From Triglochin maritima (taxonomy: Eukaryota; Streptophyta; Magnoliopsida; Alismatales; Juncaginaceae): a stretch of 64,000 nt of DNA. The notes beneath the pieces were generated by a model that worked only from the letters and a program-made list of their open reading frames with translations, was not told the DNA's origin and made no database searches. The stretch lies in the NCBI GenBank assembly GCA_963682175.1, contig OY821786.1, positions 34,031,501 to 34,095,500 of the forward strand. Direction: 5' to 3'. Both the position numbers and the translations under genes were made by a program. Positions 45,793 through 56,900 of the stretch are shown in pieces; position 1 is the stretch's first letter, and every line of letters starts with the position of its first letter.

Positions 45793-47442
45793 TCTAACGT
45801 CCTCAAACAGTAGAAAATTTTAAAATTTAAAACATACAATCGACTCGAGGACATTACAGCAAGACACAAGAAAATAGGTGCACCAACATATAATATATAT
45901 ATATATGTAACAGAGTTTACAAAAGGGTGATTACATCAAAACATCATAAAAGAGAATATACACATGTAATCACAACCGCCTCAAAAGTAAGGAAAGCAGG
46001 ATCCGGTCCCGAGTGCTCTCATCCGCAGTCACCACCTTCCGAATGCCAAACCCGGCATGAAAAACAAACAAGAAACTATACCTGAGTTTCCATAAGGAAA
46101 CCCCGTATGCCAAACCTAACACATGAATGAACAAATACAACAACTGCAAATGGTATAAGCCCAACAACATTAAAACACCACAAATTGCCTCTTTCACTGG
46201 AGCCACGGTTTTTGCCTCAATGTTACCGGAGCCACGATTTTACATCAATTGTCGGAGCCACGACGACGACGTATACATGCCTCATTCGTCGGAGCCACGA
46301 CCTTGCCTCATTTGTCGGAGCCACAGAGACAACAATACAATCCACTCCGTAGAGCCACAACTGATCGCTATTAGGCCGACCTGTCCGTCCTTTGCCCCAA
46401 AAAGGCCGGTGAACCCGTTGCCCTCTAGCCGATCAAAAACCAACATAAAAATATACCAAACTGTGCAGAAATGATCGACCGAACAAGCCAACCGGTCGAC
46501 CCATTCCTCCTTAGAACGCATAGGCGTTCGACCGTCTCTACGACCGGTCGAATCACAAAACAAACAAAACGACCAAACGGTCGAACATAAGGTCTCTGAC
46601 GGTCAACCGTTTAGATGGTCTACGCCACAATTGATATTAAATTCAACACCCCATCGGTCGAACGACAAAGGGGACTTGTTCGACCGAAAGCCACCAGTAA
46701 AACTCGAGATCTATCCAAGCTATACCAGTCGACCGAAACAACAATTGGTCGAACAAACATTAAGTTAAACTTAACTCATCGGTCGAACGAGATCTCAGGG
46801 CAGTCGACCTTTTTGTGGTCTACACCCCCAACCGACTTAAAACAATGCTTTGGTCGAACGGCAAAGGGAACATGTTCGACCGAACACACCCAGAGCTTGC
46901 CTAACATGCTTGACCGGTCGACCGCACGAAGCATCGTTCGACTGGTGCAAGGCAAACTCCTCAAAATCGCACCAACAACGGTCGACCGAACACAGCAGAA
47001 AACTGTTGAACTGAAGTCCAACGAGCCTTTCGGCCTACCGTCGACCGCTCCAACAGCCACACGAAACTTAGGTGAGCGTAAAAGCAAGCTTGACATACCT
47101 TTAAGGCTTTAAGAAGCCTTTGAAGATCCACGGCGAGCGTCTTGTCGCACCTGCTCTTCTCCAGCGAACTCCTCACACAAACAACGATCTTTACACCTCC
47201 GGCAACTCCAACCGCAACACTCGTGCTCGCCGGTCACAACACGTCGCCAGCGCCTCAAAGCTGGAAGATTAATGGGTTTGAGAGAGGAGGCGAGAGAGAT
47301 GGGAGTGCGTGAGTGAGAAAGAGATATATATTATACCTTTATATACTTCTCACCACACCCCACCAATCACCACATACCACATCAAATCCTCCCTTAACCA
47401 CCTAAACAAGATTAAGCATTAAACAAGGTTTAGGATATAACA
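45793..47442 (-). repeat. 5' LTR of element 2 (about 1,650 bp)
   Basis: Starts TGTTATATCCTAAACC at 47442. Modules as in element 1: GA/CT-rich stretch (about 47280-47330), palindrome cluster (about 46475-47050), tandem GGAGCCACGA repeats (about 46190-46360), stem-loop (about 46080-46118), then the end at 45793. Confidence 0.9.
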
Positions 47443-47461
47443 CCTACTGTTGGTTGATGGT

Positions 47462-48057
47462 TAATGAGCTAGTAATTGTATTCATATTTTACTAATGATG
47501 TACCATTATTCAATAAACATTTATAATAATTCGTTTTGGGGATACTATTCAGGAGACATGATGTTATTTCATGCATTTATTATTATTATTATTATTTTGG
47601 CATTGGAGTAAATTGCAACATGCAAACACAAGTGAGGGATCTCAATTACAAAAGGAAGATATAATTAACCTCTCTTGTGAATTCGTAGGTACGTATACTA
47701 GAGAAAAATCCAACGGATTAGTCAAGGTATTTCCATAATATGTATTTGGAAATTGGAATAACATAGATTAAGGTGTACCCATTTAATTATATACAACGTT
47801 ACTAGCTAGAATGCACTTCACAACTTAAAGTTTATATATATTCATCATCTAGTCCGAATATTTGCCAACAAAACCAATCGATTGAACAGAAGTTTACATA
47901 ACGAGTTATGCACGTAAAATCCATGATTCAAACTGAGACAACCACATTAATTAATCTTCTCATAATTTACAAACACACCAAACCAAAATACCGAAATAGA
48001 TATATAGATAGTACAAACATGAGAAGCAAATGAAAGGTTGTCGATATTATTGTACGT
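47462..48057. other. Intergenic between PI-I C and LHCB1
   Basis: 3' flank of PI-I C with a (TTA)n microsatellite at about 47578-47598, then the 3' untranslated side of LHCB1. No gene seen. Confidence 0.5.
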
Positions 48058-48855
48058 TCAGTTGCCGGGGACGAAGTTGGTAGCGTAAGACCAAGCATTG
48101 TTGTTGACTGGGTCGGCGAGGTGGTCGGCCAAGTTCTCCAAAGGACCCTTTCCGGTAACGATGGCCTGAACGAAGAATCCGAACATGGAGAACATGGCAA
48201 GCCTACCGTTCTTGATCTCCTTAACCTTCAACTCCGCAAACGCCTCTGGGTCATCAGCTAGCCCAAGCGGGTCGAAGCTACCACCCGGATAGAGCGGGTC
48301 CACAACCTCCCCAAGCGGTCCACCCGCGACACGGTAGCCCTCGACCGCTCCCATTAGGATAACCTGAGTGGCCCATATGGCCAAGATGGATTGAGCGTGG
48401 ACAAGGCTTGGATTGCCCAAGTAGTCCAACCCTCCCTCGCTGAAGATCTGCGACCCCGCCTTGAACCACACCGCCTCACCGAACTTCACCCCATTGCGTG
48501 CCAACAATTCCGGGAATACGCAACCGAGTGCGCCAAGCATGGCCCACCGGCAGTGGATCACCTCTAGCTCTCTATTCTTGGCAAATGTCTCTGGGTCAGC
48601 CGAGAGACCGGCGGTGTCCCAGCCATAGTCTCCCGGGAATTCTCCAGTAAGGTATGACGGAGCCTCGCCGGAGAATGGGCCCAAGTACTTTACACGGTCG
48701 GGGCCATACCACGGGCTTCCGGACGAGACTTGCTTGGGCTTGGCTTTGGTGTTCCTCCTCATGGTCACTCTTCCTTCCCCGATGATCTCCGGGGCGAGCT
48801 TCACCGCCTTGCCGGCCAGAGAGGGGGAGGAAAGGGCCATTGTGGTGGAAGCCAT
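48058..48855 (-). CDS. LHCB1: LHCB1, type I chlorophyll a/b-binding protein of LHCII, 265 aa
   Basis: The main light-harvesting antenna protein of photosystem II, in the thylakoid membrane. Intronless and intact, as usual for LHCB1. Residues 1 to about 33 are a plastid transit peptide ([20 protein letters not shown]). The mature N-terminus is basic with Thr (RRNTKAKPK), the area phosphorylated in state transitions; it has an extra Asn compared with the common RRT/RKT. WYGPDR (49-54) is the LHCII trimerisation motif. Three membrane helices: around [20 protein letters not shown] (98-117), around [19 protein letters not shown] (157-175) and around [20 protein letters not shown] (213-232). The ExxHxR and ExxNxR chlorophyll/ion-pair residues are kept. 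It ends [11 protein letters not shown]. Length is as expected. Confidence 0.97.
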   Translation of the reverse strand: MASTTMALSSPSLAGKAVKLAPEIIGEGRVTMRRNTKAKPKQVSSGSPWYGPDRVKYLGPFSGEAPSYLTGEFPGDYGWDTAGLSADPETFAKNRELEVIHCRWAMLGALGCVFPELLARNGVKFGEAVWFKAGSQIFSEGGLDYLGNPSLVHAQSILAIWATQVILMGAVEGYRVAGGPLGEVVDPLYPGGSFDPLGLADDPEAFAELKVKEIKNGRLAMFSMFGFFVQAIVTGKGPLENLADHLADPVNNNAWSYATNFVPGN

Positions 48856-48925
48856 TAGGGTTGGTATAGGTGTTTGTAGTTGTGGTTGATTGGGGGGGTG
48901 AGTGAAGTGAGTGGAATTGTGTTTG

Positions 48926-48934
48926 TTTAAATAG
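48926..48934 (-). promoter_or_regulatory. TATA-like box of LHCB1
   Basis: CTATTTAAA on the minus strand, about 71 bp upstream of the ATG. A GATA-type CTATC lies just upstream (about 48945) and a CCAATCA box at about 48985-48991, an arrangement common in light-regulated LHCB promoters. Confidence 0.6.
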
Positions 48935-49029
48935 GAAACTCAGGCGATAGACTTTCAATCTTGGAAATATCTTCAATTCTCTTGTGATTGGTTTGTGAAA
49001 TCTGAGTTGGAGTATTGTCCCAGTTGGCA

Positions 49030-50233
49030 CTCTTCACAACCACGAGTCTTCTCTCCTTGCTCACTACAATCTATCCATGTCAATCCTATCAGGATTTTGC
49101 CATTTTATCTACATTTGCAAATTAAATCTCATTAAAAAGTCATAGATATCTAGTTCAATGTATTGCTGAGGACGCCTACTTATCTCAATTTAATCATTTA
49201 GAGTGTGCATGATATGGTGGTAATAGGTGAAAAATTAAGAACCGGAGGCAAAACTTAGGGTGAGGAAATTATTACGACGATATGAGAGTAATCCATTCCC
49301 CCTTTCTGAAAATTATGGGTTTTTTTTTAAACTTCTAACACATGTATTTAGTATAAATGTATTGTAGGACGACTAAAAATGAAATCTCACTCGATTTGTA
49401 TTAATTTTGTCAGTCGGGTTGGAATTTTTAAACTTTTGATATTATTACTCTATAAAAAATTTCCTTAACGTATACCAAACCTGGGAAAAATTATTATTAC
49501 CCCTAAAAAGTTACTCCCATAATTGTTACTCATGATTTTTTCTCCTTTTAATTTTTACTCACATTCCAAACACACCCTCAGTAACATTACATGTAATATT
49601 CGTGACAGTGCGGTCGCTGTTTGATTTCTCTTGGTTAATTGAGTACATGGTTTTGATTTATCTATGAAATCACTAGATTATTAGATTAGTAGGTCTCTAA
49701 TATATGACTAATTAATTTCATTTTGTTGAAGAGCTAGGAAATCAAAAGCGCGCTTTGATATAGTAATTAAGATTGTCTATCGACAAAACAAAAATCGAAA
49801 ATGACATATTTTATTTGTATAGTTGGAGTCTGCTGGTTAAGAAAATTTTCTCAAATTCGAATTGATAACCCATTTTCTGACTTCAAGACTTCCTTTCTCT
49901 TGAGTTTTTGTCGATTGTTTTGGGTTTGCCTATGTTATAGGCCGATACCCATTAAAGTTTTGAAGTAATTGAAAATCAATACCCAATTGGAATGGGTTAG
50001 TGGTCCAAGGTAGAAATGTTTGATAGATCTGTTTAATATTCCTAGCTACTCCCTAAAGTGGATTATCCCTCACGTACAATGGTATGCAATTCCATACCCA
50101 TTTTTTTAAAAAAACAAATCATGTGAAATGTTAGTGTTGCATTTTTAGGAATTTCTTTTGAAATAATTACAAAAAAATAAATTGAAAGAATATAACGATG
50201 GAAAACTTATTTGGCAGAATATAAGACAAAAAA
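49030..50233. other. Intergenic, LHCB1 distal upstream region
   Basis: AT-rich, no gene or defined element recognised. Confidence 0.4.
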
Positions 50234-50530
50234 CAACACATGTGATCCGAAATTTTTCATTTTAATTAAAATTTAATATTTAGGTAAATACGGGAAATTT
50301 TTCGAGATATACTCCCCTCGGACCTGACAAGTCTGAGGGCTGCTTCCACTCCTCGGACCTGGAAAATTTGAGGGGTCTTCCTCCCCTCGGGCATGGCAAT
50401 AAACGCTCGGACTTGCCAGGTTCGAGGGGTGAAAGACCGACTCAGATTTGGCAGGTCCGAGCCTCCGAGGGGAGTATATCTTGATATGTATAATTTTGTA
50501 TTAAAATAAAAAATTATGGCATGTTATACC
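50234..50530. mobile_element. Hairpin (foldback) element with CCCCTCGGACCTG core
   Basis: Outer arms: AAATTTTTCATTTTAAT on the left against AATTTTTTATTTTAAT read from the right. Inner arms: GATATACTCCCCTCGG against CCGAGGGGAGTATATC. The core has several TCGGACCTG/CAGGTCCGA and CCCTCG/CGAGGG units in both orientations. About 300 bp, no coding. The right terminus (CATGCCATAATTTTTTATTT reading) resembles that of the 54.3-56.4 kb element. Confidence 0.65.
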
Positions 50531-53322
50531 ATTTTTATTTACAGAAAATGACATCACAAATGTTATTTTTCAGAAGAAGAAAAAATGTCATCCAAATGCG
50601 GTACTCTAAATATCTTAACTTTTGTCGATAACAAAGATGGAGAGCTAATTAATCAAATAATTAATGCATATATGAAAGGGGAGAGTACTTAAAAACAATA
50701 TCTATTGAAGGGTATATACGTAAACTTAGAAATTTCCTATCAAATCAATTTTTTTGTTTTTTTATTATTCATTATATAACTGATAAAAATGAGATATTTT
50801 AGAACAAACACCTTAGTTTTGATAATTGATAAAAAAATGTTTTACTAATACAAAATTCCAAGTTCGGTAGGATTTACTCAGAATTTGCCAAAAACTAACA
50901 AATTTTATCTGCAATTAGCACGAAAATTTAATTTCTATATCTAAAAAGACAGATCAAGAATTATATCAATCAAATGGAGAATATCTCTCAAGCGAAGCAA
51001 CATGATATCTTATTTGTTTTCTTTTATGTAAAGGGTAGAGTAGGATTACATTTGTCGCATTTTAAAGGAACTCCACAATCAATTATAGTCCATCTAGTTC
51101 TCTTAAGATCTAATCACAATCCATCAAGGTTTTAGGATCAATTCACTCTAGTTAGGATCCCATTAAGATTTAATTATATCTTAAGAATCAATTATATTCA
51201 ATTAAGATCAAATCATAGTCAATTGATATTTAATTAAAATCCCAGGATCGAATCCCATCTAACTTGAATCCATAAATATTCGTGAAATTCAAATTGTGTC
51301 CCACTTGGCCGGATTTGTCTTTTAGCGAGTTTTGTTCACTAGTACTAGTCAAATTATGTATTATAATAATAAAAATTCATGCTTGACGGTCTTTTATGAA
51401 AGTGCTTGACAGATAAAAAAATTCGTTTGTTTTACCGCATTTGTGAATATGTTTTTGTTAATAATGACTAAATTATTGTGAATTCATCTTGATTAATGTT
51501 AACTCTTAATTTGTGGTATGTAAAATGAAATTACTTTTCTGAAAAATGGATATATTTGTTGTGGATTGTTGTGAAAGATTAAAAAAAAGAATGCGAAAAG
51601 AAATGATGTGGGAGGAGAAACAATGTTGATAAATTGAGTTGTGAATCTTGTGACAAGTGGAGGGAGTTTGATGTTGGGTTGGATAAAATGTTGTGCTGAC
51701 ATTATGGCATAGAGAAAAATATTAGATTGGGTTGGATTAATGGTTATGATAGTTGATTGATTGTGTACCTTATACCAAACACTGATCGATTGTGTACCCT
51801 TCAAACAAATCCATGTGTACGTGTGACTTGAGTGTCTTTACCTAAAGTCATGTGTCGTATACTAGATAAGTCATTTTAAATTAAGTTACAAATATAAAAG
51901 TCAATTTTGGTAATGAAATTGGAAGATCTAAGATTACTCTTAACTCCAACCTCATTTTCCTTTAATCAAGTTTCTCTCCCTACTACGTCAGCAAAAGACA
52001 TTATGCAACCCACAACTCAACCTATTTTTCACTTCTTAACCCTAACTCCACTTTCAACATTATTTTTCATCTACATTATTTCTTTTTACCTCATTATTTA
52101 TTCCATCACAAAACTACACAAACTATTAAATAAATTATTTTTACAATGACTTAATCTAATTAAATTACGATAATTACGAACAAGACGCAAAAGCTAGATT
52201 TAATTAAAATTCGACAAGTACATATTACGATAATTCATTAATTGTTTACATTTATTTTAATTTCCAGAAACTATTTTCGTGGGATGGAGGACCTGAAGAC
52301 GGACCCCTCGGTCTTCGACTATTTCATCGCTCGTAATAAGAAAATCTTTGGATTACAAGGTGTTGGATCTATGGGTCTGATTAGGAATGCAGAAGTGGCA
52401 GGAGGCGGCATATTTTTTGTTTCGACACCTTATTATTGTATTCCGGATATTGATCGGTTTACAATATTATTTTACTAATTTAATTGATTTATTTTACTAA
52501 TTTTCATTAAGTATTTACATTTATTTTAATTTTAATTTTATTATAATTATAATTATAAAAAATATACATATCAATAAAAAATATTTAACAAATATAAATA
52601 ACTAATTTTTAATAATTTCTTTAAGAAAAATAAAAAAAAACAAATTAGGCCAAGCCACGTGGCCAGTTGCAACCTGGGTCGGGTCGCCCACCCCGGTCGC
52701 GGCCTGACCTGGGTCCGCCCCGGGTTAAGGCCCTTGGGTCGGGTCCCTCCACGACCCGACCCCAAAAGAGCATCGGTTAAGGGTGCTCAAAGTGACTTTA
52801 ACACCAGAGATTTTGGTCATGGTCAAAACTTGCAGTATGGAGCTGCTTTTCAAATGGAAAATCAAATTGAAGTTGTTAGAATCTTCATGGCATCCAAATT
52901 ATATTTATCAATGTTTCGACTTATCATAAAATGATTTTTTTAATAAATGGTAATTTTTTTCAAAATAAAAAAACAAATTGGTAAAGTATACCAAATATTT
53001 TCACTTATTAAAAGTAAAAACGGTACCTCCACTGTTGTTTTCATTTCTTATATTTTGTCAAATATTTTCACAACTCTCGTGCTTTATCAATTTGAAATGT
53101 GTTCCACTAATATTAGTCCATAAACACATCCCATGATGATAAGTTTGTTACACGTGGAGATCAAACTCGTTGTGCTTGCCCATGACAAGTTTGTCAAATA
53201 TTTTTGCGTTTTCAACGTCCCACAAAAGACTAGTGGTATCTTACTACTAACGCTGCCATGACAAGTCCCAAACGGACCCGACTTCGGTTTGCGTCTTAAC
53301 TTGACTCATGTACACCTCTACT
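50531..53322. other. Intergenic, no gene recognised
   Basis: AT-rich with a diverged repetitive patch of AATCA/TTAAGAT words at about 51070-51260. A less AT-rich piece at 52270-52410 is open (FRGMEDLKTDPSVFDYFIAR) but I do not recognise it. A GC-rich patch at about 52650-52770 with inverted GGGTCGGGTC/GACCCGACCC units looks like transposon debris. Confidence 0.4.
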
Positions 53323-53559
53323 TAGGGGTGAGTTTCGGTCTGGGACCGGACCGAAGACCGAATTTTTCGGAAGACCGGGCCGAAGATTGGATCGAAAAAT
53401 TCGGTTCGGTCCGGTTCGGTCCAAAACCCGAATTTAATCCTTAAAATTTCGATCTTTGACCGGATCGAACCGGACCGGACCGAAAACCGAATTCCCATGG
53501 TCCTCCAGACCGAAAAATTCGGTTCGGTTCGAACACCGAACCGAATTTTGCTCACCCTA
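53323..53559. mobile_element. hAT-type MITE, copy 3
   Basis: Begins TAGGGGTGAG and ends CTCACCCTA, flanked by a perfect 8-bp target-site duplication CCTCTACT (53315-53322 and 53560-53567). Interior of GGTTCGGTCC/GGACCGGACC units and CCGAATTTTTCGG-type inverted words. 237 bp. Confidence 0.88.
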
Positions 53560-53837
53560 CCTCTACTCATCTTTAATTTACTCAAAAGCTATTAGTACGC
53601 ATAAAAATCCTCACGTGTTCATAGTCAACATTATAATTTGACACGCAACGTAGGTTGTGTATAGTTTGAATTTGAGTTATGACTTTGAAGTGTGAAACAA
53701 CAGCACTCACTTCTTCACATCTTCGATCCTTAATTTCCCTACCTCTTATCCCATTTGATATTGACGTGGACTTGAGATCATAATAAAAAGTCAAATTTCT
53801 CATGTTGAAGGCAATAATAGCGTTCCTATTTCCACTC

Positions 53838-53846
53838 TATAAATAG
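53838..53846 (+). promoter_or_regulatory. TATA box of PI-I gene D
   Basis: TATAAATAG, about 65 bp upstream of the ATG at 53903. Confidence 0.65.
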
Positions 53847-53902
53847 CCAAACAAATGAAGAATAGAACCTAACTAAGGCTATAAGAAGAAACTTGAAAGC
53901 TA

Positions 53903-56900
53903 ATGGATTGCAAAGGTAAGTCCTGTAACGTAAAATAGTTAGGAAAGAACAAATCCTTTTGTCAAATAGTTAGGATTTAGAGATCTCATTAATTTTCTGG
54001 GTTTTTATTAATGGTAGGTATATATATAACGTCCATCATGTACACATTTGCTTTAATTTCTTTCAGTTAGAGTTATTATTATCTATACCTAATTTAATAT
54101 TAGTACGCCCACTACAGATTTGACCTTCACGACATCCACAAATCGTGTTTTGGTTAATCCTTGATTTTGTTGTTTGAACATATACGTTTGATACTTGAAT
54201 AAGTTTTCTGAAAATTGCATAGAATTTTTATGAAGATATGGAGCACAATGGAAAAACTAGAGAGGGAAAAGCAACATGATGTCCGTAATTTTTTTATTTA
54301 ATAAAAAAAATTCAAATTTCGAAATTTAGGAAAAAAAATCCAAAAATACTACGAACGCGGGTGTAACCCGCGATCCGTGCTCCACAGATCGCCAGTCACA
54401 CCCGCGTTCCGTCCAAGCAAAAAAAATTTTTTTTTGACGGATCGCGGGTTGGAACCGCGATCCGTCATTTTTTTTTAAAAAAAAATTCCACGGATCGCGG
54501 TTCCCACCCGCGATCCGTGGAAAACAATAAAAAATTATTTTTTTTCCTGAATTTTTTTTTCTTCTGTTTTTCCGTTTTAGTTTTATTTTATTATTTCTTT
54601 TTTTATTTTTTATTATAATTATTTGTAATCTTTTTTAAAATCTTTTATTTTCAAAATATGTTTTCTAATTAATATTATTTTTTCAATTTTTTAAAATTAT
54701 TTTTAATTTTTTCAATAATCGACCTCAAAATCACTTCGATAACCCGGCGTATTGAAATGTTATGGTATTTTATACAATAAAAAACAAATTTTTTTAGCAA
54801 AATTAATAAATTATTTACAACTGATATTAAACAAACCTTAAAACTAATTAAAACAAAAAATTGGAAACGTTGTCAAAAATTCGTAGGGTGTACACACATT
54901 ACAAATATTTTTGGAGGTCGATACAGCAAAAAATTAAAAACACAATTAATTTTTTTCTAAACATATTAACAACTACAAAACATATTTTGAAAACAAATAT
55001 AATAAAAAACATAGTTAAAACGATTTTAAAAAAATCAAAACATAAAACACTACCACTAAAATCCGGGATTTTTTTTATTTTCTTTTCTTGTTTTTTTTTC
55101 GGTTTTCTGTTTTAGTTTTATTTTTCTTCTGTTTTTCCTTTTTATTTTAATTATTTGTAATCTTTTTTAAAATCTTTGTTTTCAAAATATGTTTTCTAAT
55201 TGATATTATTTATTAAAAAATTTTAATTTTGTTTATAATTTTTTCAAGAAACGACCTCCAAATCACGTCGATAACTCGGCGTGTATTGAATTGTTAGGGT
55301 ATTTTATACAAAATAAAAGTAAAATTTCTTAGTCAGAATAATAAATTATTTACAACTGAATATTAAACAAACCATAAAACTAATTAAAACAAAAAATTGG
55401 TAACGTTGTCAAAAATTCGTAGGGTGTACACACATTACAAACATTTTGGAGGTCGATACAACAAAAAATTAAAAACATAATTAATTTTTTTTAAAATATT
55501 TATAAAAATTAGGAAACATATTTTGAAATATATATATATATAAAACATAGTTAAAATGACTTGTAAAAAAACAAAACATAAAATCAAAAACAATAAAAAA
55601 AAGTAACGGATTTTAGTTGTAGTGTTTGATGTTTTGATTTTTTTTAAATCGTTTTAACTATGTTTTTTATTATATTTACTTTCAAAATATGTTTTGTAAT
55701 TTTTAATATTTTTAAAAAAAATTAATTGTGTTTTAAATTTTTTGCTGTATCGACCTCCAAACATGTTTGTAATGTGTGTACACCCTACGAATTTTTGACA
55801 ACGTTTCCAATTTTCTGTTTTAATTAATTTTATTGTTTGTATAATATTTAGTTGTAAATAATTTATTATTCTGACAAAGAATTTTTTTTTATTATATAAA
55901 ATACCCTAACAATTCAATACGCGGGGCTATCGACGTGATTTGGAGGTCGATTCTTGAAAAAATTAAAATAATTTTAAATCTTTTTAAAAATAATATTAAT
56001 TAGAAAACATATTTTCAAAAAAAAGATTTTAAAAAAGATTACAAATAATTAAAATAAAAAAGAAAACAGAAAACAAAATAACACTAAAACAGAAAATAAA
56101 AATATTTAAAAAAAAATAAAATTTCCACGGATCGCGGTTCCCACCCTCGATCGGTGAAATTTTCTTTAAAAAATTTTTTTTGAAAAATTTCCACGGATCG
56201 CGGGTGGGAACCGCGATCCGTGGAAATTTTAAAAAAAAATGACGGATCGCGGTTCCAACCCCCGATCCGTCAAAAAAAAAAAATCGCGGGACGGATCGTG
56301 GGTGTGACCCGCGTTCCGTGCCTCACGGATCGCGGGTCACACCCGCGATCGGAGTATTCTTCGGAAAAAAAATCCTAAAATTCGAAATTTCAAATTTTTT
56401 TTATTAAATAAAAAAAATTACGGCATGATGCAGCATTTGATTATATCACAATAAATTAATGGAGTGTGCATATGTTAAGGTTGTATAATTTGGGAGTATA
56501 ATAGGTATCATTTGTTCAAATTGTTGCTAACTGTTTTCGTAATTGTTAACATAACTTAAATTGAAAGATATCAATTTACAAGAATCGCAAAAAAGGAGGG
56601 TAGGTATACAATACCCAATCTCTTTTTCCTGAAATTTTAATTTGCCTTGTATAACAAATTAACAACTAGTGTTTTGAAAACAACACAAAAACTTATTGCA
56701 ACATGAGAGCATGCAAATTTCACTACAACAGAACTCATCGACGGACGCTATCTATCAGTGTGTATTCCTATCTGTCGGTATAAGTGAACACCAACGGATA
56801 TAGTTGTCGTCAATGTTAATTAGATGCTATATGTGATCATTATTATGGATTGTAGGAAAGAGTTCATGGCCCGAATTGGTTGGAGTGAAAGGAGAGGAGG

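Larger units (their letters stand above)
37510..47442 (-). mobile_element. LTR element 2: Tekay-like Ty3/gypsy element, degenerate, with a nested solo LTR
   Basis: A 9,933-bp element on the minus strand with a perfect target duplication CCTAC (37505-37509 and 47443-47447). 5' LTR 45793-47442, primer site just below 45793, gag-pol from about 45679 down to about 39250, polypurine tract, 3' LTR 37510-39198. Sequence is related to element 1 but from another subfamily. Coding is broken by many stops and frameshifts and by the insertion at 40989-42998. Confidence 0.92.
37198..47461 (+). pseudogene. PI-I gene C: potato inhibitor I, frameshifted and split by LTR element 2
   Basis: Exon 1 37198-37210 (MECH plus one base; donor CATG/GTATGTG). 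Exon 2 starts at 37336 (acceptor TTGTAG) and reads GKQSWPELVGAKG, then a 1-base deletion brings TGA TGA at about 37382-37387. In the corrected frame the rest follows (VPEGTFVTDFRCNRVWV, then KNGKVYQTPT) up to 37509, where LTR element 2 is inserted. The last codons (through VG and TGA) are found beyond the element, at 47443-47460. The target duplication CCTAC lies in codons for PT. Two independent lesions make this a pseudogene. Confidence 0.85.

Noticed and set aside
52242..52478. 78-aa frame with FRGMEDLKTDPSVFDYFIAR
   Set aside because: Open and less AT-rich than its surroundings, but no family recognised, no promoter, no splice evidence.
54271..56434. The inverted structure as an assembly artefact
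   Set aside because: Arms and internal units are diverged with indels, and termini are shared with another element, so a real transposon fits better than a false join.
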